Shown: one piece after another, positions 8,058-16,263 of the stretch
Layout: every line of letters starts with the position of its first letter
Position numbering within the stretch: position 1 is the stretch's first letter
NCBI GenBank assembly: GCA_019240835.1
Contig: JAFAXQ010000302.1
Span: forward strand, 1 to 58,736
Origin: Ktedonobacteraceae bacterium
GTDB taxonomy: Bacteria; Chloroflexota; Ktedonobacteria; Ktedonobacterales; Ktedonobacteraceae
DNA: 58,736 bases
Reading direction: 5' to 3'
The notes under the pieces: model-generated
What the model saw: the letters and a program-made list of their open reading frames with translations, nothing else
Told to the model about the DNA's origin: nothing
Database searches by the model: none
Position numbers and translations under genes: made by a program

Positions 8058-9518
8058 CTATGCAGGGCCAGCAAAGTCAAGTTCTTCACCCACATTACGA
8101 ATAGTCCTATGGCTTGGGAAACGCTTATAGAGCTTTCCATACAGGGCTTGTATCTTTGCAGCGTTACTCTTTGAGTATGTGGAGCGAGCTATGGTTGCCG
8201 CCAGTCGAAGACGATCACAGCAGCGCTCTACGTCATTCTCTAAGAACGAAAGGCGAGCATCGGCAACTTCAAGATTGCCTTGCCACCTAGTCCATGCAGA
8301 ACTCAATTCTTTGCGTGAGTCATTGATGACCTCACGAGCCTGAACGAGATTACCAAAACGGCTGAGCACATTCGCTTTTTCCATCGACCACCCTGCAATA
8401 TCTACCTTTGTATAGCTACCATCTCCATCTAGTATGCCTGTCTGACTACTACGAAGCGCCTCCCCTACTAAGTCAAGCAACGCAAGAGCCTTTTGCTGAA
8501 CTTGCACATCTTCTGCAAAACGAAGTGAATAGGCTTCAGCAAGGCATATGTAGATATAGCTCTTGAGCGGATTGCGTGATCGTTGAGCATATGGAAGTGC
8601 CTGCTCTAGATCTTGTACTGCCAAGTCATAATCGCGCAGATACAGATGCGTCCGAGCGCGGCGAAACAACGCTGCAGACAATAATTCCGCATTGTCGAGA
8701 TAGATAGCAAGCGTAATAGCCTCACTACTTCGTTCCAAGGAACGTTGGAGGTTAAGTTGATCTTTCGCACATACCCCATCTAGTTGGAGAAAGCAGCACT
8801 TGAAAACGATCAGTTCGTGGAGGGCTAGCCCAGAGGCAAACTTGATTCTGGCAGAGATGTTAGCAATGCGCTCTTCTATAGTGCTCTTCGCCACCTGCAC
8901 ACTGTAGGTATAAAACAACTGCCAGGAGAGCCTAAGATGCTCATTATACATTGCTGTGATTTCAGGATCCAGTACGCTGATACGAATCGGATGCTCTGAG
9001 GCTGCAGGAAGATCATCACTCACAAGGAAAATAGGTGAAATACCAAGCAGTTTAGCAATATCTCGGCGCACTTGGTCCATGGGAATCAGCTCCGTGTGTA
9101 AAGATTGTACCTGATCCTCTTTCAAATCCTTCTGATCTGTTTCAGATCCAACCACCTGTTTTTGAGAAGATTGAGCAATACGAGCAGGAGGAACCTGACC
9201 GTGGTTCAACATAGAGACAGAAAACAATGGCTCTGTCTGCTCAGGGATGTTCTGTAGACTGGGTGAGTCAAAGGGATCATATTCAGAGAGACCAAATTTC
9301 CACAACGGAATAGAGAGCAGTTTTGCCAATTCTCGCAGTGTGTAGGCGCTTTCAATCCGCCGCTTGCCATATTCGACGTCTTGCACATAATGCCAACTGA
9401 CTCCCACCCCTCCGCCAGCTTTAGGCCAGACTTCGGCTAACTGCTCCTGGGTCATATGAGCCGCTTGACGGGCCTCTTTAATCACTCTTCCGTGATGGTG
9501 ATGTGGTACGACCTCCAT
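8058..9518 (-). CDS. XRE-family regulator with C-terminal helical (TPR-like) repeats
   Basis: The 486-residue protein has an N-terminal helix-turn-helix (residues about 10-70: KEARQAAHMTQEQLAEVWP ... GVSWHYVQDVEYGKRRIE), a polar linker to about 150, and a long alpha-helical half with TPR-like stretches (LFRRARTHLYLRDYDLAVQDLEQALPYAQ). Such proteins often sense peptides or act as global regulators. The open frame reaches 9680, but MEVVPHHHH at 9518 has an AAAGGAAT Shine-Dalgarno at 7 nt, whereas the upstream stretch has no protein-like composition. The 190-nt divergent region to 9709 carries paired ACCGTAC repeats that could be its operator. The target is unknown. Confidence 0.8.
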   Translation of the reverse strand: MEVVPHHHHGRVIKEARQAAHMTQEQLAEVWPKAGGGVGVSWHYVQDVEYGKRRIESAYTLRELAKLLSIPLWKFGLSEYDPFDSPSLQNIPEQTEPLFSVSMLNHGQVPPARIAQSSQKQVVGSETDQKDLKEDQVQSLHTELIPMDQVRRDIAKLLGISPIFLVSDDLPAASEHPIRISVLDPEITAMYNEHLRLSWQLFYTYSVQVAKSTIEERIANISARIKFASGLALHELIVFKCCFLQLDGVCAKDQLNLQRSLERSSEAITLAIYLDNAELLSAALFRRARTHLYLRDYDLAVQDLEQALPYAQRSRNPLKSYIYICLAEAYSLRFAEDVQVQQKALALLDLVGEALRSSQTGILDGDGSYTKVDIAGWSMEKANVLSRFGNLVQAREVINDSRKELSSAWTRWQGNLEVADARLSFLENDVERCCDRLRLAATIARSTYSKSNAAKIQALYGKLYKRFPSHRTIRNVGEELDFAGPA

Positions 9519-9584
9519 ACCAAATTCCTTTCGTCCATGGGTGACACAAACGGATAAGCAGGTAGAGAACTGAAGATATCCCCG

Positions 9585-9605
9585 ACCGTACAAGCTGGAC
9601 CGTAC
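9585..9605. repeat. Direct ACCGTAC repeats in divergent promoter region
   Basis: Two copies of ACCGTAC start at 9585 and 9599, 14 nt apart, between the XRE-type regulator and the divergent gene at 9709. Spacing is close to 1.5 helical turns, compatible with an operator, perhaps for autoregulation. No direct evidence of binding. Confidence 0.35.
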
Positions 9606-9708
9606 GTTCACACGAGGCCAAAAACAAGGTACAGTTCCCTTTGGGTGTCTTACCCGTGTCCCAGAGATTGTACCACACAATCATGAGGTAGAGATAAAAG
9701 AGGAAATT

Positions 9709-10032
9709 ATGAATGAGAATAAGAGTGAAGTAGTGCGCATCATGCAACAAATCGATGCTGAGCGCGAAGCGGTAGAACAAGGACTCTTCGGTTTGGCCTA
9801 CGGCGTCTCGCGCCATGATTTCATCACGCGTCGTATGGAAGCAGTTGTCGATGAGGTGTTTCGCCGGCGTGAGCAGGACGGAGAGCAGGAGGCGCGTACC
9901 TACATGACCACGGCAATGGATGCTCTGTGCGTTGATGTCGCCTCGGAAGCTCCTGTCTCGCAAACCCCAGTGCCGACTTCATGCCAGCAGGGAGAGCAAC
10001 ACGTGGGCTGCGATTGTCCTTACAAGCAGTGA
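9709..10032 (+). CDS. Hypothetical protein, 107 aa
   Basis: Not recognised. The first 75 residues are charged and predicted helical (EVVRIMQQIDAEREAVEQGL, VVDEVFRRREQDGEQEART); the tail is polar and Pro/Thr-rich and ends with a Cys pair in GCDCPYKQ that could bind metal. An AGAGGAAA Shine-Dalgarno precedes the ATG. It lies 21 nt before the methyltransferase-like gene and is probably co-transcribed with it. Confidence 0.6.
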   Translation: MNENKSEVVRIMQQIDAEREAVEQGLFGLAYGVSRHDFITRRMEAVVDEVFRRREQDGEQEARTYMTTAMDALCVDVASEAPVSQTPVPTSCQQGEQHVGCDCPYKQ

Positions 10033-10053
10033 TGCAAGAAAAGGTGATGACGG

Positions 10054-10851
10054 ATGCTTCATTCAGAAGAAAACGCGCCGCCTCTCCGACTCAATGAGGC
10101 ACTCGGTGGCCTCGTGCATCCTGCCATCGAGCTTGCGGCTGGAGCCTGTGTGCTGGATGTGGGCCGCGAGGTTGGGGACTGGACACGAACATTGGCTGAG
10201 CGCTATCCACAACAACACATTGTGCGCGTGCAGATCAACACCCCTACTGTGCAAAGTCCTGGCACGAGTCGCAAACAGTGGACCAATGTGACGTATGTCC
10301 CAGTGCAGGCTGTGTTGCAGCTTGAAGATAGGTTCGCCTCCGAAGCATTCGATCTGATCTCTGTCCACTTCTGTGCTGGCGAGGTAGCATTGCAGCAGTT
10401 TCCAGAGTTGATGCAGTCTCTGCTGCACCTGTGCAAGGAGCAAGGACATCTGGTCTGGCTGGAGACCGACCTGCCTCTCATCTGCGATGACGCCTACGAG
10501 AGATTGGCTTGGTTGCTCATCGATGCGTTACGTACGAGAGGGGATATGGTAGCCTGCCTGAGTGTGCCGCAAATCGGTCTAGCCACTTGGATGGAGCAGT
10601 GGCTCCAGGATGCACGCTGGACTATCATGCAAGAGAGTTCCTGCCATGCCGCTGTCTCAGCAGGAGAGCCATTGCATGGCCTGTTCGTGCAGCAGATGCA
10701 ACGCTTCGCGCCACACCTGTACTCCTTCCTGCTGCACAGCCACGTGACGACGGCACAGGGATTGGATGAATTGTTCGCCCAAGTGCAGCAGGAGGTAACG
10801 ACTGTTTTCAAAAATGTATTCAAACGTATTCATTTTGAACCTATGTTCTAA
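10054..10851 (+). CDS. SAM-dependent methyltransferase-like protein
   Basis: The 265-residue protein has a class I methyltransferase fold signature. Motif I is VLDVGREVGDWT (about residues 33-44; the usual GxGxG is degenerate), followed by an acidic-strand replacement and the post-motif FDLISVHFCAGE (about 100). Loss of two motif I glycines and of the usual acidic residue after strand beta-2 makes catalysis uncertain. The substrate is unknown. It follows the small hypothetical gene at 9709 and ends before paired hairpins at 10861-10913. Confidence 0.62.
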   Translation: MLHSEENAPPLRLNEALGGLVHPAIELAAGACVLDVGREVGDWTRTLAERYPQQHIVRVQINTPTVQSPGTSRKQWTNVTYVPVQAVLQLEDRFASEAFDLISVHFCAGEVALQQFPELMQSLLHLCKEQGHLVWLETDLPLICDDAYERLAWLLIDALRTRGDMVACLSVPQIGLATWMEQWLQDARWTIMQESSCHAAVSAGEPLHGLFVQQMQRFAPHLYSFLLHSHVTTAQGLDELFAQVQQEVTTVFKNVFKRIHFEPMF

Positions 10852-10860
10852 AAATAGGTT

Positions 10861-10913
10861 AGAGCATGAGGTTTTCTCATGCTCTATTGGTGCTCATGAG
10901 CAAGAGCACCAAT
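10861..10913 (+). terminator. Tandem hairpins after the methyltransferase gene
   Basis: Two perfect 10-bp stems lie back to back: 10861-10870 with 10876-10885 (loop GTTTT), and 10886-10895 with 10904-10913. Parts of the arms can also pair with each other (CTCATG/GAGCATGAG elements), so alternative folds are possible. No U-tract follows. The remaining stretch to 11048 shows no gene or further structure that I can support. Confidence 0.5.
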
Positions 10914-11048
10914 ATCCGCTATTTGCTGGTATGTGCCATTAGTGTTTGAAAATATAGCGTTTCCTAGCGATTTATAGTGTTTTCTTACAAGATTTTGAGC
11001 CTGAAAAACCACCCTTGTAGCTTTCACTACTCGGATGGCTTCTTGCTA

Positions 11049-11891
11049 CTAGCTCTGTGATAGCGTTGTACGCCCTTTTGCTTCTTGTAGTGCTCTTTTG
11101 TACTGTAGTATGTAGGGTATACCTGACTCTTTGACGTTGATGACAAAGGTTCTTCTTTCAGGTGTGGGCGACTCAATTTCGGTGAAACCTGCATGCTTCA
11201 TGAACCTGATACCATCAGGCATGCTGCTTCTCGCTGCGATAGTACCTATACTAATTCCCTTTTCGCCCCACTCTATTATTAGTCCTATTAGTCTGGCTAC
11301 TAGCCTTGACCCGTATACATGTTTTTCGGCTGCTGTAAATCCAGGTTTAACACCTATTGCGTAAAGGTATACGTCTATGCCTCTTTCTTTCTCAAAGCTC
11401 TCGATATCTTCAGGGTCTATTTTTACGGGGATAGTTTGTTTTAGTACTTTGTCTAGATTTCCTGGCTTGAGGGGCATTATAGCAAGATAGCCTAGTATTT
11501 GATCTTCATCTCTTAATAAGTGGTAAGTATCAGGGTTCTTTTTTAGTATTCTCATACGTTCATCTAGTGTTTCCCTACCCACCCCGAAAAGTGCTTGGCT
11601 TATTTCCATGCATTCTTTCATCTCATCTTTGGTTGTTACTCTCATAAGCTTGGTGGGTTTGGTTTTCCTGTATATGATGTATGCTTGCATCTCTCTTGCT
11701 AGTTGGTCTACATCCTTTGCTCGATAGTACGCTTGTCTTTTTCCCCTTGGTATTTCAGTTTTTATGTTTCCCATGGCAACTTGGTTTCTTAGGGCACTGT
11801 ATTCCATGTGTAACTCTTCCTTTGCTTTTTGCGCTGCGTAGTAAGGTTCTCCATTGACAAGAATGACTAATTGTCTTTTTCTAGGTGCCAT
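11049..11891 (-). CDS. AT-rich HTH-GNAT regulator-like protein
   Basis: This 280-residue protein has an N-terminal DNA-binding-like segment (residues about 8-60: GEPYYAAQKAKEELHMEYSA and a basic linker) and a C-terminal GNAT-type acyltransferase domain (YLAIMPLKPGN, VYLYAIGVKPGF, then GIRFMKHAGFTEIES as the last strand). It is clearly AT-richer than all neighbours, with AGT/ATA/TTT-rich codons, suggesting transfer. The start at 11891 has a GGGAGGGA Shine-Dalgarno; the open frame to 12020 reads through promoter sequence. It is divergent from the accessory genes beginning at 12257 and may repress their promoter through the GTAACTTAC sites. Acyl substrate unknown. Confidence 0.72.
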   Translation of the reverse strand: MAPRKRQLVILVNGEPYYAAQKAKEELHMEYSALRNQVAMGNIKTEIPRGKRQAYYRAKDVDQLAREMQAYIIYRKTKPTKLMRVTTKDEMKECMEISQALFGVGRETLDERMRILKKNPDTYHLLRDEDQILGYLAIMPLKPGNLDKVLKQTIPVKIDPEDIESFEKERGIDVYLYAIGVKPGFTAAEKHVYGSRLVARLIGLIIEWGEKGISIGTIAARSSMPDGIRFMKHAGFTEIESPTPERRTFVINVKESGIPYILQYKRALQEAKGRTTLSQS

Positions 11892-11953
11892 ATCTTCCCT
11901 CCCTATATCTGATACGAGTAGTACTTTCTTTATTGATTTGTATTTTACATTTT

Positions 11954-11979
11954 TGACGCATCTTATGCAAGATGCGTCA
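11954..11979. repeat. 11-bp perfect palindrome upstream of the HTH-GNAT gene
   Basis: TGACGCATCTT at 11954-11964 is repeated inverted at 11969-11979 around an ATGC loop. It lies in the 5' leader region of the leftward gene and just upstream of the rightward promoter at 11988, so it could be an operator or a leader hairpin. Confidence 0.5.
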
Positions 11980-11987
11980 TTTTGCCA

Positions 11988-12016
11988 TTGACAAAACCCA
12001 AATAGTAAGCTATAAT
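11988..12016 (+). promoter_or_regulatory. Perfect-consensus sigma-70 promoter of the accessory element
   Basis: TTGACA (11988-11993), a 17-nt spacer and TATAAT (12011-12016) match the consensus exactly. Transcription would start near 12023, inside the tandem GTAACTTAC repeats, so a protein bound there would block it. It points toward the genes beginning at 12257. Confidence 0.75.
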
Positions 12017-12022
12017 TCATTT

Positions 12023-12063
12023 GTAACTTACGTAACTTACATTAAATTAGAATGTAACGTAAG
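12023..12063. promoter_or_regulatory. Operator-like GTAACTTAC repeats
   Basis: Two adjoining identical 9-mers GTAACTTAC (12023-12031 and 12032-12040) are followed by GTAACGTAAG at 12054-12063. They overlap the predicted start site of the promoter at 11988-12016. A related arrangement (GTAAC-N5-GTTAC) occurs at 39358-39372 in front of the second HTH gene. The likely ligand is the divergent HTH-GNAT protein. The rest of the leader to 12256 contains a 9-bp stem (12125-12133 with 12151-12159) but no gene that I can support. Confidence 0.55.
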
Positions 12064-12256
12064 ACAATAAGTTCGTAAGTGCCTGGTGTACCGCACCGTG
12101 TCTTTGTAGTGCCCTACCACGTAGCGCTACCAGAGAAACTGGTCCCTTCCCTGGTAGCGACCACCAACGACGACCAACCCGTCATTGCTGGCACGAGGAA
12201 TTATTGCATAGTCCTTGTCTTCCACGCAATGGCACACCCATGAAAGGACGTGACCT

Positions 12257-13143
12257 ATGCCTGACCAACCGACCAAAGCGTACAACCCTCGTGACCACCT
12301 GGTCAAACTGAAAACCCGTAGTGGCGAGGTGGACTACTACCCTGCCGCCTGGCGACTCTATGAACTGAACCTGCGCTACCCCAACAGCAACTTTCGTAGT
12401 GAGCTTGTCCACCTGGACGTAGAACACAACTTTGTGATTGTCAAATGCACCCTCTACCTGGGTCGTGGTGACCTGGACATGGCCGAGCGCAAGACGGAAG
12501 CCATGAAACAAGGCACCCTCTCTGCTCTCGATAAGGTCGAGACTGCTGCCAAAGCCCGCTGTGCTCGTGACCTGGGCATCTCCACTGAGCTTGCTCTCGA
12601 TATGGAAGATGCTGAGCACGATGCTGCTCAAGGCGAACACACCATACTTCCTGCTGGCAGTACGAGCATTCATCCTCTTGAGCAGTCTAGTAACGGCCAC
12701 ACCACCCCGCCACAAGCCGTGCAAGCCCTGTTTGCTTCCTTGCACGCCGTCTCAGCCGACCCTTCCCTGAGCAGTGGGAGGCTTTCAAGCTGCGTGTGCT
12801 GGGCGCTAACGTGCTCGGGGAAGCCATTGCCGACGACGCCCTCTCTGCCGATCAGCTTGCTCGTCTGCATGGCAGGCTCATCGGAGAGCAGAAGCGTGCC
12901 GCCGAGCAGGCTGCTGCTGGCACACCCGCACGCACACCCGAAACGGTCAAAGCCTTCTACGCCAAGACGTACAAAATCAAACCCGCTGACTGCGAGCGCA
13001 ACTGGCAGACCTTCACCAAGGGTGTGCTGGGGCAATCTGTTCCCGACGACCGCTTGACTGCTGAGCACTTGACCAAACTGAACTACGCCATCTCTCAGCA
13101 GTACCAGCGCACCCACACCCCCAAGATGGAGGCCGCCTCATGA
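12257..13143 (+). pseudogene. Single-strand-annealing-like protein, frameshifted
   Basis: Two overlapping frames read as one protein. The first (from ATG 12257, AAAGGA Shine-Dalgarno) has the pattern seen in phage and element proteins related to Rad52/Erf-type annealing proteins: YYPAAWRLYELNLRYPNS, a central FVIVKCTLYLG strand and KVETAAKARCARDLGI, comparable to the KAET-GRAL segment. Near 12740-12775 sense passes to another frame (PFPEQWEAFKLRVLGANVLG ...) that continues to 13143. The change is -1 relative to the first frame, and no canonical slippery heptamer is seen. It could be decay or a sequence error. The annealing role is inferred from pattern only. Confidence 0.5.
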
Positions 13144-13883
13144 GTGAACACAGTTCCATTGAATGGACCCACTCGACCTGGAACCCCGTGACGGGCTGTA
13201 CTGAGGTCTCTCCTGGCTGTGACCACTGCTATGCCCGTACCTTTGCTGAGCGCTTCCGTGGGGTGGCTGGTCACCCCTACGCGCAAGGCTTTGACGTGCG
13301 TCTGTGGGAAGCTCGTCTCGAGGTGCCCGTGGGCTGGAAGAAACCACGCCTGATCTTTGCCAACTCCATGAGTGATCTCTTGCACAAGGACGTTCCTGAT
13401 GACTTCATTGTCCAAGTCTTCCGCACGATGGCTACCCTCGCTCCACAGCACACCTACCAAGTACTCACCAAGCGCCCTTCGCGCCTGGTCCATACCTCGC
13501 TCACGGACCAGATCATGGCAGCCATTGGTCCCTGGCCTGCCCACATCTGGCTGGGCGTCTCAGTGGAGAACCAGGACTACACGTGGCGGGTGGACAAGTT
13601 GCGTGCCACTGCTGCTCCGGTCAAATTCATCAGTGCTGAACCCTTGCTTGGACCCATCCAGTTTGATCTGGCTGGTATGGCGTGGCTGATTGCGGGGGCC
13701 GAAAGCGGCCACGGTGCCCGCCCGATGCAGGAGCAGTGGGTGCGCAGCTTGCGTGACCAGTGCCAGAATGCAGGGGTGAGCTTCTTCTACAAGCAGAACG
13801 CCCTCCGTGGCCGCAAACTGCCCTTGCCCGAGCTTGATGGCATGCGTTACCAGCAGTTCCCAGCGGAGGTGCCCCATGCCTGA
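13140..13883 (+). CDS. Phage Gp37/Gp68-like DUF5131 protein
   Basis: The 247-residue protein belongs to the DUF5131 (phage Gp37Gp68) family found on phages and plasmids. The N-terminal Cys cluster TGCTEVSPGCDHCYARTFAE (about residues 18-37) resembles a radical-SAM-type metal site, and the family trait SIEWTHSTWNPVTGC opens the protein. FANSMSDLLHKDVP and ISAEPLLGP are also typical. The biochemical role is not established. Its ATG overlaps the preceding stop (ATGA), and its end overlaps the sigma-factor gene by 8 nt, so it is inside a tightly packed operon. Confidence 0.85.
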   Translation: MSEHSSIEWTHSTWNPVTGCTEVSPGCDHCYARTFAERFRGVAGHPYAQGFDVRLWEARLEVPVGWKKPRLIFANSMSDLLHKDVPDDFIVQVFRTMATLAPQHTYQVLTKRPSRLVHTSLTDQIMAAIGPWPAHIWLGVSVENQDYTWRVDKLRATAAPVKFISAEPLLGPIQFDLAGMAWLIAGAESGHGARPMQEQWVRSLRDQCQNAGVSFFYKQNALRGRKLPLPELDGMRYQQFPAEVPHA

Positions 13884-14763
13884 GCACACCGTCTTGCCCC
13901 AGTACGAGGACATTCTGGATTATTACCTGGCTGACATTAGCGCGGTGCCGCTGTTGTCTGCTGAAGAAGAACGCCGCCTCGCCACTCTGGTACAGACAGG
14001 TGACCAGGCGGCACGCGCCCGCTTCATCCAAGCCAACCTGCGCTTAGTAGTCAGTATCGCTAAACGCTACCAGGGCATGGACTTGGTTGATCTCATTCAA
14101 GAGGGCACCCTGGGTCTGCTGCGGGCCGTGGACAAGTTCGACCCGACTCGTGGCTACAAGTTCAGTACCTATGCCACCTGCTGGATTAAGCAAGCCATCA
14201 TGCGTGGCCTGGATGACAAAGCTCGCCTTGTCCGTGTGCCCGTCCAGATCAACGAACGGCTGCGCAGACTGCAACGGGTCTGTGCGCAGTACACGGCCAG
14301 CACCGGAGCCGAACCCACGGCCCAGGTGCTTGGCTCTCTGCTGGGCCTGTCAGCACAGAGCCTTGCTGATCTACTGCATGCGCGGTCCCTGCACACCATC
14401 AGCCTGAGTACGCCGCTGTGCTGTGAGGAAGGCTGGACGCTGGCTGAATGCCTTGAGGATGAGGGCAGCCTTGCTCCTGATGCACGGCTTGCTCAGCACG
14501 AGGAGCAGCATGCACAGCGTGCTCATCTCTCTGCCATGCTCTCCTGTTTAACCAGCGGGGAGCGTGCCATCATCGTGCTCTACTATGGTCTGGACGGTAC
14601 CAGTGAGCAGCGTACCTTTGCTAGCATCGGACGCGAGCTTGGTATCTCTCGTGAGCGGGTGCGTCAACTGCATAACCGTGCTCTTGAGAAACTGTGTCAG
14701 TGTCCCCGTAGCGCGTCGCTGTACCACGATCTGTGCACACCTGAGAGCACGCTGGCTTTATGA
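13876..14763 (+). CDS. RNA polymerase sigma-70 family factor (element-encoded)
   Basis: The 295-residue protein has the layout of a primary-like (group 2/3) sigma factor. A short region 1.2 (DILDYYLADISAVPLLSAEE) is followed by region 2 (FIQANLRLVVSIAKRYQGMD, LVDLIQEGTLGLLRAVDKFD, YKFSTYATCWIKQAIMR), region 3, and region 4 with the HTH FASIGRELGISRERVRQLHN. There is no long region 1.1. The start MPEHTVL at 13876 overlaps the end of the DUF5131 gene; the longer open frame lies inside that gene. It may direct transcription of element genes, but no alternative promoter motif was identified. Confidence 0.9.
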   Translation: MPEHTVLPQYEDILDYYLADISAVPLLSAEEERRLATLVQTGDQAARARFIQANLRLVVSIAKRYQGMDLVDLIQEGTLGLLRAVDKFDPTRGYKFSTYATCWIKQAIMRGLDDKARLVRVPVQINERLRRLQRVCAQYTASTGAEPTAQVLGSLLGLSAQSLADLLHARSLHTISLSTPLCCEEGWTLAECLEDEGSLAPDARLAQHEEQHAQRAHLSAMLSCLTSGERAIIVLYYGLDGTSEQRTFASIGRELGISRERVRQLHNRALEKLCQCPRSASLYHDLCTPESTLAL

Positions 14764-14793
14764 AGCTCTGCCAGCCAGAAAGAGGATGGACAC

Positions 14794-15006
14794 ATGGAAA
14801 TTCTCGGCTACAGCCAGAGTGGTGGCGACACACTCTGTCCTGAGCATGCCCAGTACGGCGACCTGCCCGACGAGGGGAATGAAACCGGCTACGTCTCCCC
14901 CATTTTCTCGACGGATGAACTGAGCAGTGATCTGACCTGTGATGAGTGCCCTCTTGATCGGTGCTTCATCGCACCAGCCACCATCGACTTGCAAGAGTGG
15001 GTCTAG
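14794..15006 (+). CDS. Small acidic Cys-containing protein
   Basis: Unrecognised 70-residue acidic protein with paired Cys/His motifs (LCPEHAQYG near residue 15 and LTCDECPLDRC near 48) that could form a zinc ribbon. GAGG lies before the ATG at acceptable spacing. It follows the sigma gene by 30 nt in the same operon. No frame disruption. Confidence 0.6.
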   Translation: MEILGYSQSGGDTLCPEHAQYGDLPDEGNETGYVSPIFSTDELSSDLTCDECPLDRCFIAPATIDLQEWV

Positions 15007-15103
15007 AGCGGCTGAAGCCCTTGCTCTGGAAGCTGTCCTTGTAGCGCGTCCCTGTACACGCTTTTGACTGAGGAACAAGTACACGAATGAAAGGAACCGA
15101 CCC

Positions 15104-15325
15104 ATGAGCGACTATCTCGTCTCCGTCTGGCTCGACTCCATCCCAGCCGAGCACGACCCTGATACCCAGATTGTGGTTTATGATGCCGCCGATGCCGATG
15201 AGGCGATGGAGGATGGCTGTGCCGAACTGGGCCTTGACCCTGACCAGGCCGGAGAGGTCATGGCAGAAGAACTGATGCCCTCCGAAGAGGTCGTGACCAC
15301 CTGGTGGGGCACCTTTGAGGAGTAA
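15104..15325 (+). CDS. Small acidic hypothetical protein
   Basis: Unrecognised 73-residue, strongly acidic protein beginning with a beta-strand-like SDYLVSVWLDSI and continuing as DADEAMEDGCAELGLDPDQA. A GAAAGGA Shine-Dalgarno precedes the ATG. It is one of a run of small proteins between the sigma factor and the translocase; such acidic small proteins are common on phages and plasmids. The preceding 97 nt hold nothing else I can support. Confidence 0.58.
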   Translation: MSDYLVSVWLDSIPAEHDPDTQIVVYDAADADEAMEDGCAELGLDPDQAGEVMAEELMPSEEVVTTWWGTFEE

Positions 15326-15350
15326 CTCACCAACGAAAGGAAGATACCCG

Positions 15351-15800
15351 ATGAACCAATTACACCGCACCCTAGCAGCCGTGCTCTTAGGCTGTGACCG
15401 CGCCTATGCCCAGCTTGCTGGGCACACCGTGCTGGTTGATGACCCTGGCGATGATGCGACCGCCATCTACCTAGATGGCGCACGTGCCAACCACCCTGAT
15501 GAGAGTTGGTATGACAGCTTCGCTCAGATGGAGACGGCGATTGGCGCTGTCCTTACTGGTTACGTCCCAGGCAGTGCCCTCTGGCAGCCAGCAGAGGCCG
15601 ACCTGCACACTGTGCTAGCCGAATGGGGCCGCCACCCTGAGCCAAGCGGCTATCAGATTGGCCCAGGCTATGTGCAGTTTGACGACTGCTCGCTCTGTCG
15701 CACCTTCGGCTGGCTTCGCTGCACTGGCCACGACTACGACCCCGACGCTCTCGATGCCCTGGAAGAGGAACTAGACCACGGAGAAAGGACCAACCCATGA
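15351..15800 (+). CDS. Hypothetical protein, 149 aa
   Basis: Unrecognised acidic protein. A GAAAGGAAG Shine-Dalgarno lies 7 nt before the ATG at 15351; the frame is open a little further upstream but without such a site. It contains a Cys pair CSLCRTFGW near residue 113 and an aspartate-rich C-terminus (DYDPDALDALEEEL). Its stop overlaps the next start (ATGA), indicating coupled translation. Confidence 0.6.
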   Translation: MNQLHRTLAAVLLGCDRAYAQLAGHTVLVDDPGDDATAIYLDGARANHPDESWYDSFAQMETAIGAVLTGYVPGSALWQPAEADLHTVLAEWGRHPEPSGYQIGPGYVQFDDCSLCRTFGWLRCTGHDYDPDALDALEEELDHGERTNP

Positions 15801-16186
15801 ACCAGCAGACCGCAGCGCTGAGCCTGGACGAGTTGCTCACCGTCAAGCACGCCACTCCACGACCCAAGATCGTGTGTCTGTGCGGCAGTACCCGCTTTGC
15901 CCAGGCGTTTGAGCAGGCGACCCTCTCCGAGACACTGGCAGGGCGCGTGGTGCTGTCCATTGGGTGCAACACCGCATCGGATGACGATCTGGTGCAGGCG
16001 GGTTTGGCACTCAACAAAGACACGCTCGATGTGCTGCACCTCTTTAAAATTGATCTGGCTGATGACATCCTGGTCCTCAACGTTGGCGGCTATGTCGGCG
16101 AGAGTACCCGCCGTGAGATTGCCTATGCCAAGCAGCAGGGCAAAGGGGTGCGCTACCTCCAACCGCCTGAGCGGACCAAGAACTAA
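15797..16186 (+). CDS. Nucleoside 2-deoxyribosyltransferase-like protein
   Basis: The 129-residue protein has the N-terminal strand and loop KIVCLCGSTRFAQAFEQA, the central LHLFKIDLADDILVLNVGGYVGESTRREIAYA and the closing GKGVRYLQPP strand of the nucleoside deoxyribosyltransferase/SLOG-like superfamily (DUF4406-type). The conserved Asp and the GESTRREI glutamates are present. Family members exchange or hydrolyse bases of deoxynucleosides or bind nucleotide-like ligands. On an element it may alter nucleotide pools or signal, but the substrate cannot be told. Confidence 0.72.
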   Translation: MNQQTAALSLDELLTVKHATPRPKIVCLCGSTRFAQAFEQATLSETLAGRVVLSIGCNTASDDDLVQAGLALNKDTLDVLHLFKIDLADDILVLNVGGYVGESTRREIAYAKQQGKGVRYLQPPERTKN

Positions 16187-16194
16187 CATCGTTG

Positions 16195-16238
16195 GAGCAG
16201 CCCAGGTGCCCGTGCAAACGTGGGTCCCTGGGCTGCTC
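16195..16238 (+). repeat. 12-bp stem hairpin in intergenic leader
   Basis: GAGCAGCCCAGG at 16195-16206 pairs perfectly with 16227-16238 across a 20-nt GC-rich loop. It lies between the deoxyribosyltransferase-like gene and the membrane-protein gene at 16264. No U-tract follows, so it is either a processing or stability element or a weak terminator. Confidence 0.55.
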
Positions 16239-16263
16239 ACAGAACAGAAAGGCGCTTTTTCCC

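Noticed and set aside
12740-12775. Programmed -1 frameshift in the annealing-like gene
   Set aside because: No X XXY YYZ heptamer in phase and no clear downstream stem; mutation or sequence error is simpler.
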